Of a stretch of 12,075 nt of DNA, positions 6,223 to 12,075 are shown piece after piece. The notes below the pieces were generated by a model. The model was given only the letters and a program-made list of their open reading frames with translations, was not told where the DNA came from and did no database searches. The position numbers were made by a program, and so were the translations under genes. Positions within the stretch are counted from its first letter, which is position 1; the number at the start of each line of letters is the position of its first letter. Source of the DNA: CAYVWB01 sp964455395 (GTDB lineage: Bacteria > Desulfobacterota > Desulfovibrionia > Desulfovibrionales > Desulfovibrionaceae); NCBI GenBank assembly GCA_964455395.1, contig CAYVWB010000103.1, positions 1 through 12,075 of the forward strand. The letters are read 5' to 3'.

Positions 6223-6421
6223 ATCATGAACGGCGCCGTGGAAGCGATGAACGGCAGCGCGCATGGCTCCGAGCGAGCCCGTCCATTGGCCCCAAAACGC
6301 TTATCCGCAAAAAAGCGCCACTGGTAAGAAATCGCTCTCTCAGCCGACTGTATCCGTTTATAAGAGCATCATTGGCAAAATCCCTTCGGACGCACACGCA
6401 TTATTACAAGGAGAAGGCCTC
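6223..6421 (+). promoter_or_regulatory. Upstream region of the ABC importer operon with weak promoter candidate
   Basis: About 200 nt without a convincing gene. A TATAAG hexamer at 6359-6364 could be a -10 box for the operon, giving a leader of roughly 50 nt, but no good -35 hexamer is seen 16-18 nt upstream. There is no TTGAT-N4-ATCAA box, so the regulator encoded nearby probably does not control this operon directly. The ribosome site AAGGAG is at 6408-6413. Confidence 0.3.
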
Positions 6422-7795
6422 ATGACTACGCAATGGAAGCACAACTCTCCCAAGCCAATGGTGACACGCCGCAAAGTACTCAAGGCTGGAGCAATCACGG
6501 CCGTTGCAGTTGCCATGGGGCCTACTTTCTTTGTCCGCAACGCCTGGGCGGAGAAAGCCATAGGCAATTATCCGGTCAAGGGAAGCACTGTCGTCTTCGG
6601 CTTCAACGTGCCGCAAACGGGTTCCTACGCCGATGAGGGCGCGGATGAACTGCGGGCCTACAAACTGGCGGTGGAGCACTTGAACAACGGCGGCGGCATG
6701 CTGGAGACCATGAAGCCCCTGAACCTGACAGGGAATGGCGTGCTGGGCAAAAAGGTGGAGTACGTGGAAGGCGACACCCAGACCAATCCCGACGCAGCCC
6801 GCACCAGCGCCCGTCGCATGATCGAGCGCGACAAGGTCATCATGTTCGGCGGCGGCTCCTCCAGCGCCACGGCCATCGCCCAGCAGTACCTCGCCCAGGA
6901 AATGGGCGTCGTCTACATGTGCGGCCTCACCCATTCCAATGACACCACGGGTAAGGACCGCCGTCGCTACGGCTTCCGTCACTTCTTCAACGCGTACATG
7001 TCCGGCATGGCCCTTGGTCCGGTGCTGGCCAAGGCGTACGGCAAAGATCGCCGCGCGTTCCACCTGACTGCGGACTATACGTGGGGCCATACCCAGTACC
7101 AGTCCATCAAGGAATTCACCGAGAAGCAGGGGTGGACCACGGTAAACAACATCATGACTCCCCTGGGCAACACCGATTACTCCCAGTTCCTCACCGCGGT
7201 GCTCAACTCCGACGCCGACGTGCTGGTGCTGAACCACTACGGCAAGGACATGGTGAACTCCCTGACCCAAGCCGTGCAATTCGGCATGCGGGACATGCAA
7301 AAAAACGGCAAGGATTTGCAGATCGTCGTCCCGCTGTACAGCCGGCTCATGGCTCAAGGCGCGGGGCCGGACAACATCGACGGCGTGTTCGGCTCCACCA
7401 ACTGGAACTGGACCCTGGAAGACGCCGGGTCCCAGGCGTTCGTGAAGCCGTTCACCGAAAAGTACGGCTCCCCGCCGTCGCAAGCCGCCCAGACTTGTTA
7501 TGTGCAAACCCTGGTCTACGCAGACGCATGCGAACGCGCCGGCACTTTCTATCCGCCCGAAGTCATCAAAGCCATAGAGGATCACTCCCTTACCGGCATC
7601 GGCCCTGGCGAAGCGTTCTACCGCGCGGAAGACCACCAGTGCTTCAAGGACATTCTTGTGGTGCAAGGCAAGGGCAAGAGCACGCAGTCCGGCGAGTACG
7701 ACCTGTTGAACGTGGTGCAGCAAGTGAAACGCGATGACGTGACGTACCCTGCGGACATCTTCCCCGGCGAGCTGGGCCCGTACGAGCCCGCGTAG
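6422..7795 (+). CDS. ABC importer substrate-binding protein, branched-chain amino acid/amide type, Tat signal
   Basis: A 457-residue periplasmic binding protein of the LivJ/LivK-like (Peripla_BP_6) fold. The N-terminus has a twin-arginine signal: TRRKVLKAG (Arg16-Arg17), a hydrophobic core and the cleavage site AWA near residue 43. The mature part has the usual lobe-1 features VFGFNVPQTGSYADEGADE, GKKVEYVEGDTQTNPDAA and MFGGGSSSATAIA, with later lobe-2 segments TPLGNTDYSQFLTAVL and DADVLVLNHYG. The ATG at 6422 is set by AAGGAG 8 nt upstream and by the signal peptide. It lacks the urea-binding UrtA signature, so a leucine-type, amide or other small organic ligand is likelier; the ligand cannot be read from sequence. 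First gene of a five-gene importer operon. Tat export implies folding in the cytoplasm before secretion. Confidence 0.9.
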   Translation: MTTQWKHNSPKPMVTRRKVLKAGAITAVAVAMGPTFFVRNAWAEKAIGNYPVKGSTVVFGFNVPQTGSYADEGADELRAYKLAVEHLNNGGGMLETMKPLNLTGNGVLGKKVEYVEGDTQTNPDAARTSARRMIERDKVIMFGGGSSSATAIAQQYLAQEMGVVYMCGLTHSNDTTGKDRRRYGFRHFFNAYMSGMALGPVLAKAYGKDRRAFHLTADYTWGHTQYQSIKEFTEKQGWTTVNNIMTPLGNTDYSQFLTAVLNSDADVLVLNHYGKDMVNSLTQAVQFGMRDMQKNGKDLQIVVPLYSRLMAQGAGPDNIDGVFGSTNWNWTLEDAGSQAFVKPFTEKYGSPPSQAAQTCYVQTLVYADACERAGTFYPPEVIKAIEDHSLTGIGPGEAFYRAEDHQCFKDILVVQGKGKSTQSGEYDLLNVVQQVKRDDVTYPADIFPGELGPYEPA

Positions 7796-7839
7796 GCTAC
7801 AGCCAGGGACGCACAACGCGCTCCACTCGGCTGTCACTC

Positions 7840-7878
7840 GGGAGGGCGCAGCGCAGCACTCCACTGCAAGCGCTCTCC
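7840..7878 (+). repeat. Intercistronic two-tier hairpin after the binding-protein gene
   Basis: GGAGGGCGC (7841-7849) pairs with GCGCTCTCC (7870-7878), 9 bp with one G-U pair. Inside it GCAG (7853-7856) pairs with CTGC (7864-7867) around a 7-nt loop. No T-run follows, so it is more likely an mRNA-stabilising or processing element that keeps the binding-protein message above that of the permeases than a terminator. It sits in the only long gap (121 nt) of an otherwise tightly packed operon. Confidence 0.5.
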
Positions 7879-7916
7879 TCCTCTCGCCGCAATCATCCAT
7901 CACAGGGAGAAGCGTG

Positions 7917-8819
7917 ATGTCCACAAGTCTTATCAATGCTTTGACTCTCCAAGCGCTCACCGGGTTGCAGCTCGGGGCCATTTACGCGCTCATCGCCCTC
8001 GGCCTCACGCTCATCTTCGGCGCCCTCGGGGTCGTCAACTTTGCCCACGGGGCTTTGTATCTCATCGCAGCGTACTGCGCCGTGTTCATTTCCACCAACG
8101 TGGGCTTCGTTCCGGCCATATTCATTGTACCGGTTGTGCTGTTCGGCGTCGGCTGGGCCATGGAGAGAGGGCTCATCCGTTTTTTCTACACCCGACCACA
8201 CACAGATCAGATCTTGGTGACTTTCGGCCTCGCCATCGTCATCGAGGAAGGGCTGAAGTGGATGTTCGGCGCCAACAACATTCCCTACCCCGCGCCGGCT
8301 TGGGGAAGCGGCATCGTCAAGCTGCATGAATACCTGCCGTTCCTGGATGGATTCGTGGTCTTCCCCAAGTGGCGGTTGGTGCTCATCCTTGTGTCTCTCC
8401 TCGTCATCGTCGCGTTGTTTTTGCTGTTGCAGTGCACGCGCTTCGGCCTTGTCATACGCGCCGGCATGCGCGACGCGAGCATGCTGCGATTTCTCGGCGT
8501 GAACATCAGCCAGCGGTTCGCCATCGTTTTTGGTCTGGGCGCGCTCATTGCGGGCGTGGGTGGCGTCTTCGGCGGGCCCATCACGCAAGTCAGTCCGGAG
8601 GTGGGCATGCACTTGTTGGTGCCCTCGTTTTTGGTGGTCGTCATTGGGGGCATGGGCTCTCTGGAAGGCGCGCTCCTTTCCGCGCTCATCCTGGGCATGG
8701 CGCTCAGCTTCACGGCGCAGTACTCGGCCATTCAGCAAATCATCATATATCTTGTCGCCGTGGTTGTGTTGCTGGTGCGACCGCGTGGTCTGCTGGGCAA
8801 GAAGGGGGTGTTTGAATAA
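7917..8819 (+). CDS. livH: ABC importer permease, LivH type
   Basis: A 300-residue inner-membrane permease with about eight hydrophobic segments. Typical LivH features are the N-terminal GLQLGAIYALIALGLTLIFG, then GVVNFAHGALYLIAAY, the cytoplasmic coupling loop around AGMRDASMLRFLGVN and SQRFAIVFGLGALIAGVGG. The IGGMGSLEGALLSALILG segment and the RPRGLLGKKG tail follow. It pairs with the LivM-type protein to form the channel. ATG at 7917 is chosen over GTG at 7914 because AGGGAG (7904-7909) is then 7 nt away. Its stop overlaps the next start by one base (TAATG), implying translational coupling. Confidence 0.92.
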   Translation: MSTSLINALTLQALTGLQLGAIYALIALGLTLIFGALGVVNFAHGALYLIAAYCAVFISTNVGFVPAIFIVPVVLFGVGWAMERGLIRFFYTRPHTDQILVTFGLAIVIEEGLKWMFGANNIPYPAPAWGSGIVKLHEYLPFLDGFVVFPKWRLVLILVSLLVIVALFLLLQCTRFGLVIRAGMRDASMLRFLGVNISQRFAIVFGLGALIAGVGGVFGGPITQVSPEVGMHLLVPSFLVVVIGGMGSLEGALLSALILGMALSFTAQYSAIQQIIIYLVAVVVLLVRPRGLLGKKGVFE

Positions 8820-9880
8820 TGGAAGCTCCTCCCAAAAACATATCATTGGGCCGGGAAGCGTTGTATCTCGGCGTGTTCGGGGTCATCGTGCTGACGTTGC
8901 CCCAGTGGATAACGCTGCTGGGCGGGTATGAAGCCCTCGCGACAAAGGTTGTCATCTGGGCTCTGTTCGCCTTGGGCTTCGACATCCTGCTCGGTTTCAC
9001 GGCGTATCTATCCTTTGGCCATGCGGCTTTCTTCGGGACCTCAGCGTACGTCACGGGCCTCATGCTCAAGCACTTCTCGCCTGACGTGGCGCCGGCTATG
9101 CTGGCCTCCGTCCTTGTCACGCTTGTGCTGTCTTTGGTGTTCGGCTCGCTCATCCTGCGACGCTCCGGCATCTATTTCTCCATTCTGTCCCTCGCCCTCG
9201 CCGAGATGCTGCACGCCGCGGCGCTCTCCATCTTCGCGGACTGGACCGGCGGGGACAACGGCTTGACCATGGACACCAAGCCAAGCTTGATGGGTGTGCA
9301 CATGGAGGGACTCCTGATCTTCTACTTCTGCGCCATCCTGCTCATTGTCGGCTTCGCCGTGGCGCGCCAGATAAAGCGTTCGCCTTTGGGGCTTGTGCTT
9401 CAGGGCATCAAGGAAAACCAGATGCGGCTGGAGTACACCGGTGTGAACGTGCAGCGTTACAAAATCGTGGCTTACGTCATCAGCGCGATATACGCAGGCG
9501 TGGCGGGTTCGCTGATGGTGATCTATGAACCGTACGTGGCCACCAAGTTCCTGCACTGGTCCACCTCCGGCGAACTGGTCATCATGTCCGTTCTGGGCGG
9601 GGTGAACACCCTGCTTGGCCCCATGCTGGGCGCGGGTTTCCTGCTGTACTTCGAAAACGTGGTGCAAGGCGTGCTGGGCGCGCAGTGGAAGTTGGTCCTT
9701 GGCCTCATCTTCGTGCTGGTCGTCATCTTCCTGCCTGGCGGCTTTGTTGACTTGTACCGCCGGATACGAGCCCGCATGGGAAGCCAATACAGACGACGCG
9801 ACAACGTGCCCGACGCTCCCGGCTCCATCCTGGACGCACGCGAACAGCGCCACGCCGCCATGGCGGGAGACAAGGAGTAG
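8819..9880 (+). CDS. livM: ABC importer permease, LivM type
   Basis: A 353-residue inner-membrane permease, the second channel subunit. The family signature LGFTAYLSFGHAAFFGTSAY appears near residues 60-80. The coupling loop QGIKENQMRLEYTGVNVQRYK and the following YVISAIYAGVAGSLM are near 200-235, and the GGVNTLLGPMLGAGF motif near 260. The last ~40 residues after the final membrane segment are strongly charged and cytoplasmic (RRIRARMGSQYRRR onward), a little longer than usual. The start ATG overlaps the LivH stop by one base. LivG follows 3 nt after the stop, and its ribosome site lies inside the end of this gene. Confidence 0.92.
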   Translation: MEAPPKNISLGREALYLGVFGVIVLTLPQWITLLGGYEALATKVVIWALFALGFDILLGFTAYLSFGHAAFFGTSAYVTGLMLKHFSPDVAPAMLASVLVTLVLSLVFGSLILRRSGIYFSILSLALAEMLHAAALSIFADWTGGDNGLTMDTKPSLMGVHMEGLLIFYFCAILLIVGFAVARQIKRSPLGLVLQGIKENQMRLEYTGVNVQRYKIVAYVISAIYAGVAGSLMVIYEPYVATKFLHWSTSGELVIMSVLGGVNTLLGPMLGAGFLLYFENVVQGVLGAQWKLVLGLIFVLVVIFLPGGFVDLYRRIRARMGSQYRRRDNVPDAPGSILDAREQRHAAMAGDKE

Positions 9881-9883
9881 ATC

Positions 9884-10756
9884 ATGGAACAGGTTCATTC
9901 TACACACGCGCACGCCAAGCACCGCGCCAGGATGGTGCATCTCTCCGACAAAGCGCCGCCGGAGCAGTGCTTGCTCGAAATACGTGGCTTGAACAAGAGC
10001 TTCGGCGGTTTGCAGGCACTGCGGGACGTGAATCTGCAGGTGATGGAGGGCGCCATCCACGCCATCATCGGCCCCAACGGCGCTGGCAAGTCCACGCTGC
10101 TCAACGCGCTTATCGGGCTCATCCAGTCGGATACGGGGACGGTCTTCTATGCTGGTCGGCCCATCATCGGCGACAACCCATACGACGGCTCCAGACTGCG
10201 GGTGCGCAGCCCGCACGAGGTCATCCAGATGGGCATCGCCCGGGTCTTCCAGACACCCCAGATCTTCCCCGCCATGACACTGCTGCACAACGTGACCATC
10301 TCCGGTCTGGCCAAACGGGACGGGCAATTTTCCCTGAAAGTCTGGGAGGCCCTGGACCAGGAACACGACACAATGGAGGAAGCAGCCTTCTACCTGCGCC
10401 GGCTGGGGCTGGGCGAACTGATGATGACCCAGGCCGAACACCTCTCCCGTGGGGATAAACGCCGGCTGGAGCTGGCCGCTTGCTTGGCGGCGCATCCACG
10501 GCTGCTCCTGCTGGACGAGCCCACCGCCGGCATGTCCCGCCATGACACCAACCGCACCATCGAACTGCTCAAGGACATCCACCAAACCGGCATGACCATG
10601 GTGGTCATCGAGCACGACATGCACGTCGTCTTCAGCTTGGCCCATGAAATCAGCGTGTTGGCCCAGGGACACATCATCGCCTCGGGAAGCCCCGAAGCTG
10701 TCCGTCAGAACCCGAAAGTCAAGGAAGCGTACCTGGGAGGAGGGAGCCACGAATGA
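9884..10756 (+). CDS. livG: ABC importer ATP-binding protein, LivG type
   Basis: A 290-residue cytoplasmic ATPase. It has Walker A GPNGAGKST (63-71), the Q-loop VFQTPQIF (121-128), Walker B LLLLDEP (207-213) with catalytic Glu212, and the switch His in EHDM (His244). The signature motif is LSRGD (187-191) rather than the common LSGGQ; related LivG/UrtD-like proteins often have LSxGxKRRLE, so the variant is probably functional. A ~28-residue His- and Lys-containing leader precedes the first core strand, longer than in most LivG proteins. An in-frame ATG for residue 17 (MVHL) is an alternative start, but AAGGAG at 9872-9877 favours 9884. It overlaps LivF by 4 nt (ATGA). Confidence 0.92.
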   Translation: MEQVHSTHAHAKHRARMVHLSDKAPPEQCLLEIRGLNKSFGGLQALRDVNLQVMEGAIHAIIGPNGAGKSTLLNALIGLIQSDTGTVFYAGRPIIGDNPYDGSRLRVRSPHEVIQMGIARVFQTPQIFPAMTLLHNVTISGLAKRDGQFSLKVWEALDQEHDTMEEAAFYLRRLGLGELMMTQAEHLSRGDKRRLELAACLAAHPRLLLLDEPTAGMSRHDTNRTIELLKDIHQTGMTMVVIEHDMHVVFSLAHEISVLAQGHIIASGSPEAVRQNPKVKEAYLGGGSHE

Positions 10757-11508
10757 ACACCGCAACCACAGAACGACCGGCGACCACCTCATCAGGCGAC
10801 GCCGAAAGCTTCTTCGTTTGCCGCGACGTGCACGCCTATTACGGCGAAAGCTACATCGTGCAAGGCGTCTCCTTCGAGGTGCGCGAAAGCGAGGTTTTGG
10901 CCCTGCTGGGGCGCAATGGCGCAGGCAAAACCTCAACCTTGCGGACCATCGCGCGCGCCAGGCAGCCCCATATAACACAAGGCGAGATATGGCTGGCCGG
11001 CCTTCCGCTGCACACAATGCAGCCCTACAACGCCGCACGCAATGGCGTGCAATTGGTGCCGGAGGACCGCCGCATCATACCGGGGATCACTGTGGAGGAG
11101 AACCTCGTCATCGCACAGGTGGCCAAGCCCATTGGCTGGCCATTGGAACGGATCTACGAATCCTTCCCCCGACTGGCCGAACGCCGCAAACAAGACGCGG
11201 CCACCCTTTCCGGCGGTGAGCAACAGATGTTGGCGGTGGCGCGGGCTGTGGCCCGGGATCTGAAGCTGCTCCTCCTGGACGAGCCCTATGAAGGGCTGGC
11301 CCCGATAATCGTCCGGGAGATTGAGAATATCGTCAACCAAATCAAAGCGCTGGGCATTACCACCATAATTGTGGAGCAGAACGCCATGGCCGCGCTGCAA
11401 TTGGCGGACTCCGCCATCATTCTGGACATGGGCGAGGTCGTCTTCCGCGGCTCTGCCCAGGAGGTTCTGGGAAACGAGCAGTTACGCGAAGAATACTTGG
11501 CCATCTGA
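10753..11508 (+). CDS. livF: ABC importer ATP-binding protein, LivF type
   Basis: A 251-residue cytoplasmic ATPase that dimerises with the LivG-type subunit. Walker A is GRNGAGKT (53-60), the Q-loop region is VPEDRRI (about 102-108), the signature is LSGGEQQ (152-158), and Walker B is LLLLDEP (172-178) followed by YEGLAP. The switch residue is Asn in VEQN (207-210), normal for LivF. The first ~20 residues (Thr/Ala/Ser-rich) are an N-terminal extension ahead of the core. The 4-nt ATGA overlap with LivG indicates translational coupling. This is the last clear importer gene; a small ORF with its own strong ribosome site begins 26 nt later. Confidence 0.93.
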   Translation: MNTATTERPATTSSGDAESFFVCRDVHAYYGESYIVQGVSFEVRESEVLALLGRNGAGKTSTLRTIARARQPHITQGEIWLAGLPLHTMQPYNAARNGVQLVPEDRRIIPGITVEENLVIAQVAKPIGWPLERIYESFPRLAERRKQDAATLSGGEQQMLAVARAVARDLKLLLLDEPYEGLAPIIVREIENIVNQIKALGITTIIVEQNAMAALQLADSAIILDMGEVVFRGSAQEVLGNEQLREEYLAI

Positions 11509-11534
11509 TTGAAGCCCATGCAGGAGGATACGCC

Positions 11535-11768
11535 ATGAGCACGGATAAACGAGTCAAATTCATCCGCCTGGCCAACAAGCGGGTCAACGCGGCCCTGGAA
11601 GCCATTCACAATGTAGGGGAGCTGTCGAACAGGTCCAAATACGAATACAGTGAAGAGGACGTCGAAAAGATGATCTTCTCATTGGAAAAAGATATCCGCG
11701 ATTGCAAGAAGCGCTTCGAGATCGAAATGAACGTGGACCGGTGGGTACAGATGGCGGAAAATGAGTGA
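11535..11768 (+). CDS. 77-residue charged cytoplasmic protein of unknown function
   Basis: It follows LivF with a strong AGGAGG (11522-11527), 7 nt before the ATG, so it is very likely translated, perhaps as the last gene of the importer operon. The protein is rich in Lys, Glu and Arg with no membrane segment or signal. Its pattern is RVKFIRLANKRVNAALEAI, then GELSNRSKYEYSEEDVEKM and a charged helix IFSLEKDIRDCKKRFEIEM. It is predicted to be mostly helical. It resembles small conserved hypothetical proteins with an 'LSNRSNYEY' core, as I recall them; no function is known to me. Local base composition is less G+C-rich than the importer genes, which may indicate separate origin. The next frame starts inside its stop region (ATGAGTGA). 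Confidence 0.8.
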   Translation: MSTDKRVKFIRLANKRVNAALEAIHNVGELSNRSKYEYSEEDVEKMIFSLEKDIRDCKKRFEIEMNVDRWVQMAENE

Positions 11769-11979
11769 GCGCATGCGCCGCACGCAGACGTGGCCTCGGT
11801 TCATCGGAAAGGACAGGCAAGTCGAGAAGGTTGGTAACGCCGAGGTTTATATGGAGAGTGACCTGCCCAGGAAAAACTGGTCCACGGCCAATGTTAGGGT
11901 GCGTGGTCCTCGGGAGGTTTTCCATGGGCAAGAAGAAGCACACCCCGGAGCAGATTATCGGCAAACCCAGAGAGGCTGA
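11761..11979 (+). pseudogene. Short gene start apparently cut by an IS3 element
   Basis: An ATG overlapping the end of the 77-residue gene by 8 nt opens a frame reading MSERMRRTQTWPRFIGKDRQ, then VEKVGNAEVYMESDLPRKNWS. At about 11892 the sequence changes to what looks like the left end of an IS3-family element, and the remaining frame to 11979 is out-of-frame transposase DNA. The native part is therefore about 43 residues of an unrecognised protein. The tight overlap argues for a real downstream partner of the 77-residue gene; the weak ribosome site argues against it. Confidence 0.35.
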
Positions 11980-12075
11980 GATTCTGCTGGCGCAAGGAAT
12001 ACGGCGGCATGCAGATAAGCCAAGCCAAACGGCTCAAGGAGTTGGAGCGTGAGAATGCCCGACTCAAGCGCCTGG
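11892..12075 (+). mobile_element. Left part of an IS3-family insertion sequence, truncated by the window end
   Basis: The sequence TGTTAGGGTGCGTGG from 11892 is a plausible terminal repeat (IS3-family ends begin with TG), 32 nt upstream of an orfA-type start. The right end is beyond the window, so the terminal repeat and any target duplication cannot be checked here. Confidence 0.5.
11924..12075 (+). pseudogene. IS3-family orfA transposase with internal deletion
   Basis: The ATG at 11924 has GGGAGG upstream and reads MGKKKHTPEQIIGKPREAE then ILLAQG, the classic orfA N-terminus (helix-turn-helix part). Directly after LAQG the frame becomes nonsense and stops at 12050-12052. The second reading frame then gives WRKEYGGMQISQAKRLKEL and ERENARLKRL, the normal later part of the same protein (leucine-zipper region). 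The join lies in TGGCGCAAGG (11988-11997), which fits both sides, so about 68 nt (from memory of intact relatives) were lost by recombination at a short repeat. The product would be non-functional. The coding sequence continues past the window. Confidence 0.8.

Noticed and set aside
6222..6300. Possible integron attC-like site beside the stem-loop at the intron 5' exon
   Set aside because: No attC core sites or integrase gene are visible and the flanking genes are not cassette-like.
6196..7878. An 11-nt direct repeat AAGCGCTCTCC at 6196 and 7868
   Set aside because: Each copy is explained as an arm of a local hairpin and the flanks do not match; two copies are not enough to propose a repeat family.
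9041..11038. A 665-residue minus-strand open frame across LivM, LivG and LivF
   Set aside because: It overlaps three certain genes, has low-complexity composition and no domain; explained by codon bias of the real genes.
6422..11508. Assignment of the importer as a urea (Urt) system
   Set aside because: The binding protein lacks the UrtA signature and the permease and ATPase features fit the general Liv family; no urease genes are nearby.
1..12075. CRISPR arrays, tRNA or rRNA genes, toxin-antitoxin pairs and retron-type RNA structure
   Set aside because: No spaced direct repeats, no tRNA-like cloverleaf and no rRNA sequence were seen; the only reverse transcriptase is a group II maturase with intron domains, not a retron.

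Overview
This is a G+C-rich bacterial window with compact operons, strong AGGAG-type ribosome sites and a gene set typical of Pseudomonadota or Desulfovibrio-like Thermodesulfobacteriota. The FNR-type regulator and the sulfur-handling flavoprotein fit an anaerobe or facultative anaerobe. That placement is an inference from protein style and content; no taxonomic marker gene is present.

Layout. (1) 1-526 is debris: the C-terminal end of an IS5-type transposase, a second unrecognised peptide fragment, and otherwise nothing coding. (2) 527-4275 is a small regulatory and sulfur-type module. It holds a CoA-disulfide-reductase-like flavoprotein fused to a rhodanese domain, a convergent Crp/Fnr-family regulator, a divergent BASS/ACR3-like membrane transporter, and a 29-residue CPYC peptide. 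Two perfect FNR-type palindromes (TTGAT-N4-ATCAA) precede the flavoprotein gene and the transporter gene, each exactly 36 nt (start to start) upstream of a -10-like hexamer. The regulator carries the matching E-x-x-S-R recognition helix. (3) 4286-6194 is an apparently complete group II intron on the minus strand, with a 5' GTGCG end, a maturase/reverse transcriptase ORF, domain V abutting the ORF stop, and domain VI ending in AC. It sits directly after a 7-bp stem-loop. (4) 6422-11508 is a five-gene ABC importer operon of the branched-chain amino acid type (Tat-exported binding protein, two permeases, two ATPases), with an intercistronic hairpin after the binding-protein gene. It is followed by a 77-residue protein of unknown function. 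(5) From 11761 a further small ORF appears to be cut by the left end of an IS3-family element. The orfA of that element carries an internal deletion and runs off the window.

How the parts work together. The regulator probably activates the rhodanese flavoprotein gene and the transporter gene from class II-type promoters, and probably represses itself, because the shared box lies just upstream of its own start. The transporter lacks the Cys and Glu typical of ACR3 arsenite pumps, so together with the flavoprotein it may handle a sulfur compound rather than arsenic; this is a hypothesis. The ABC importer is a separate unit with no FNR box that I can find. Three kinds of mobile DNA (IS5 remnant, group II intron, degenerate IS3) bracket and split the region, marking it as accessory and rearranged.
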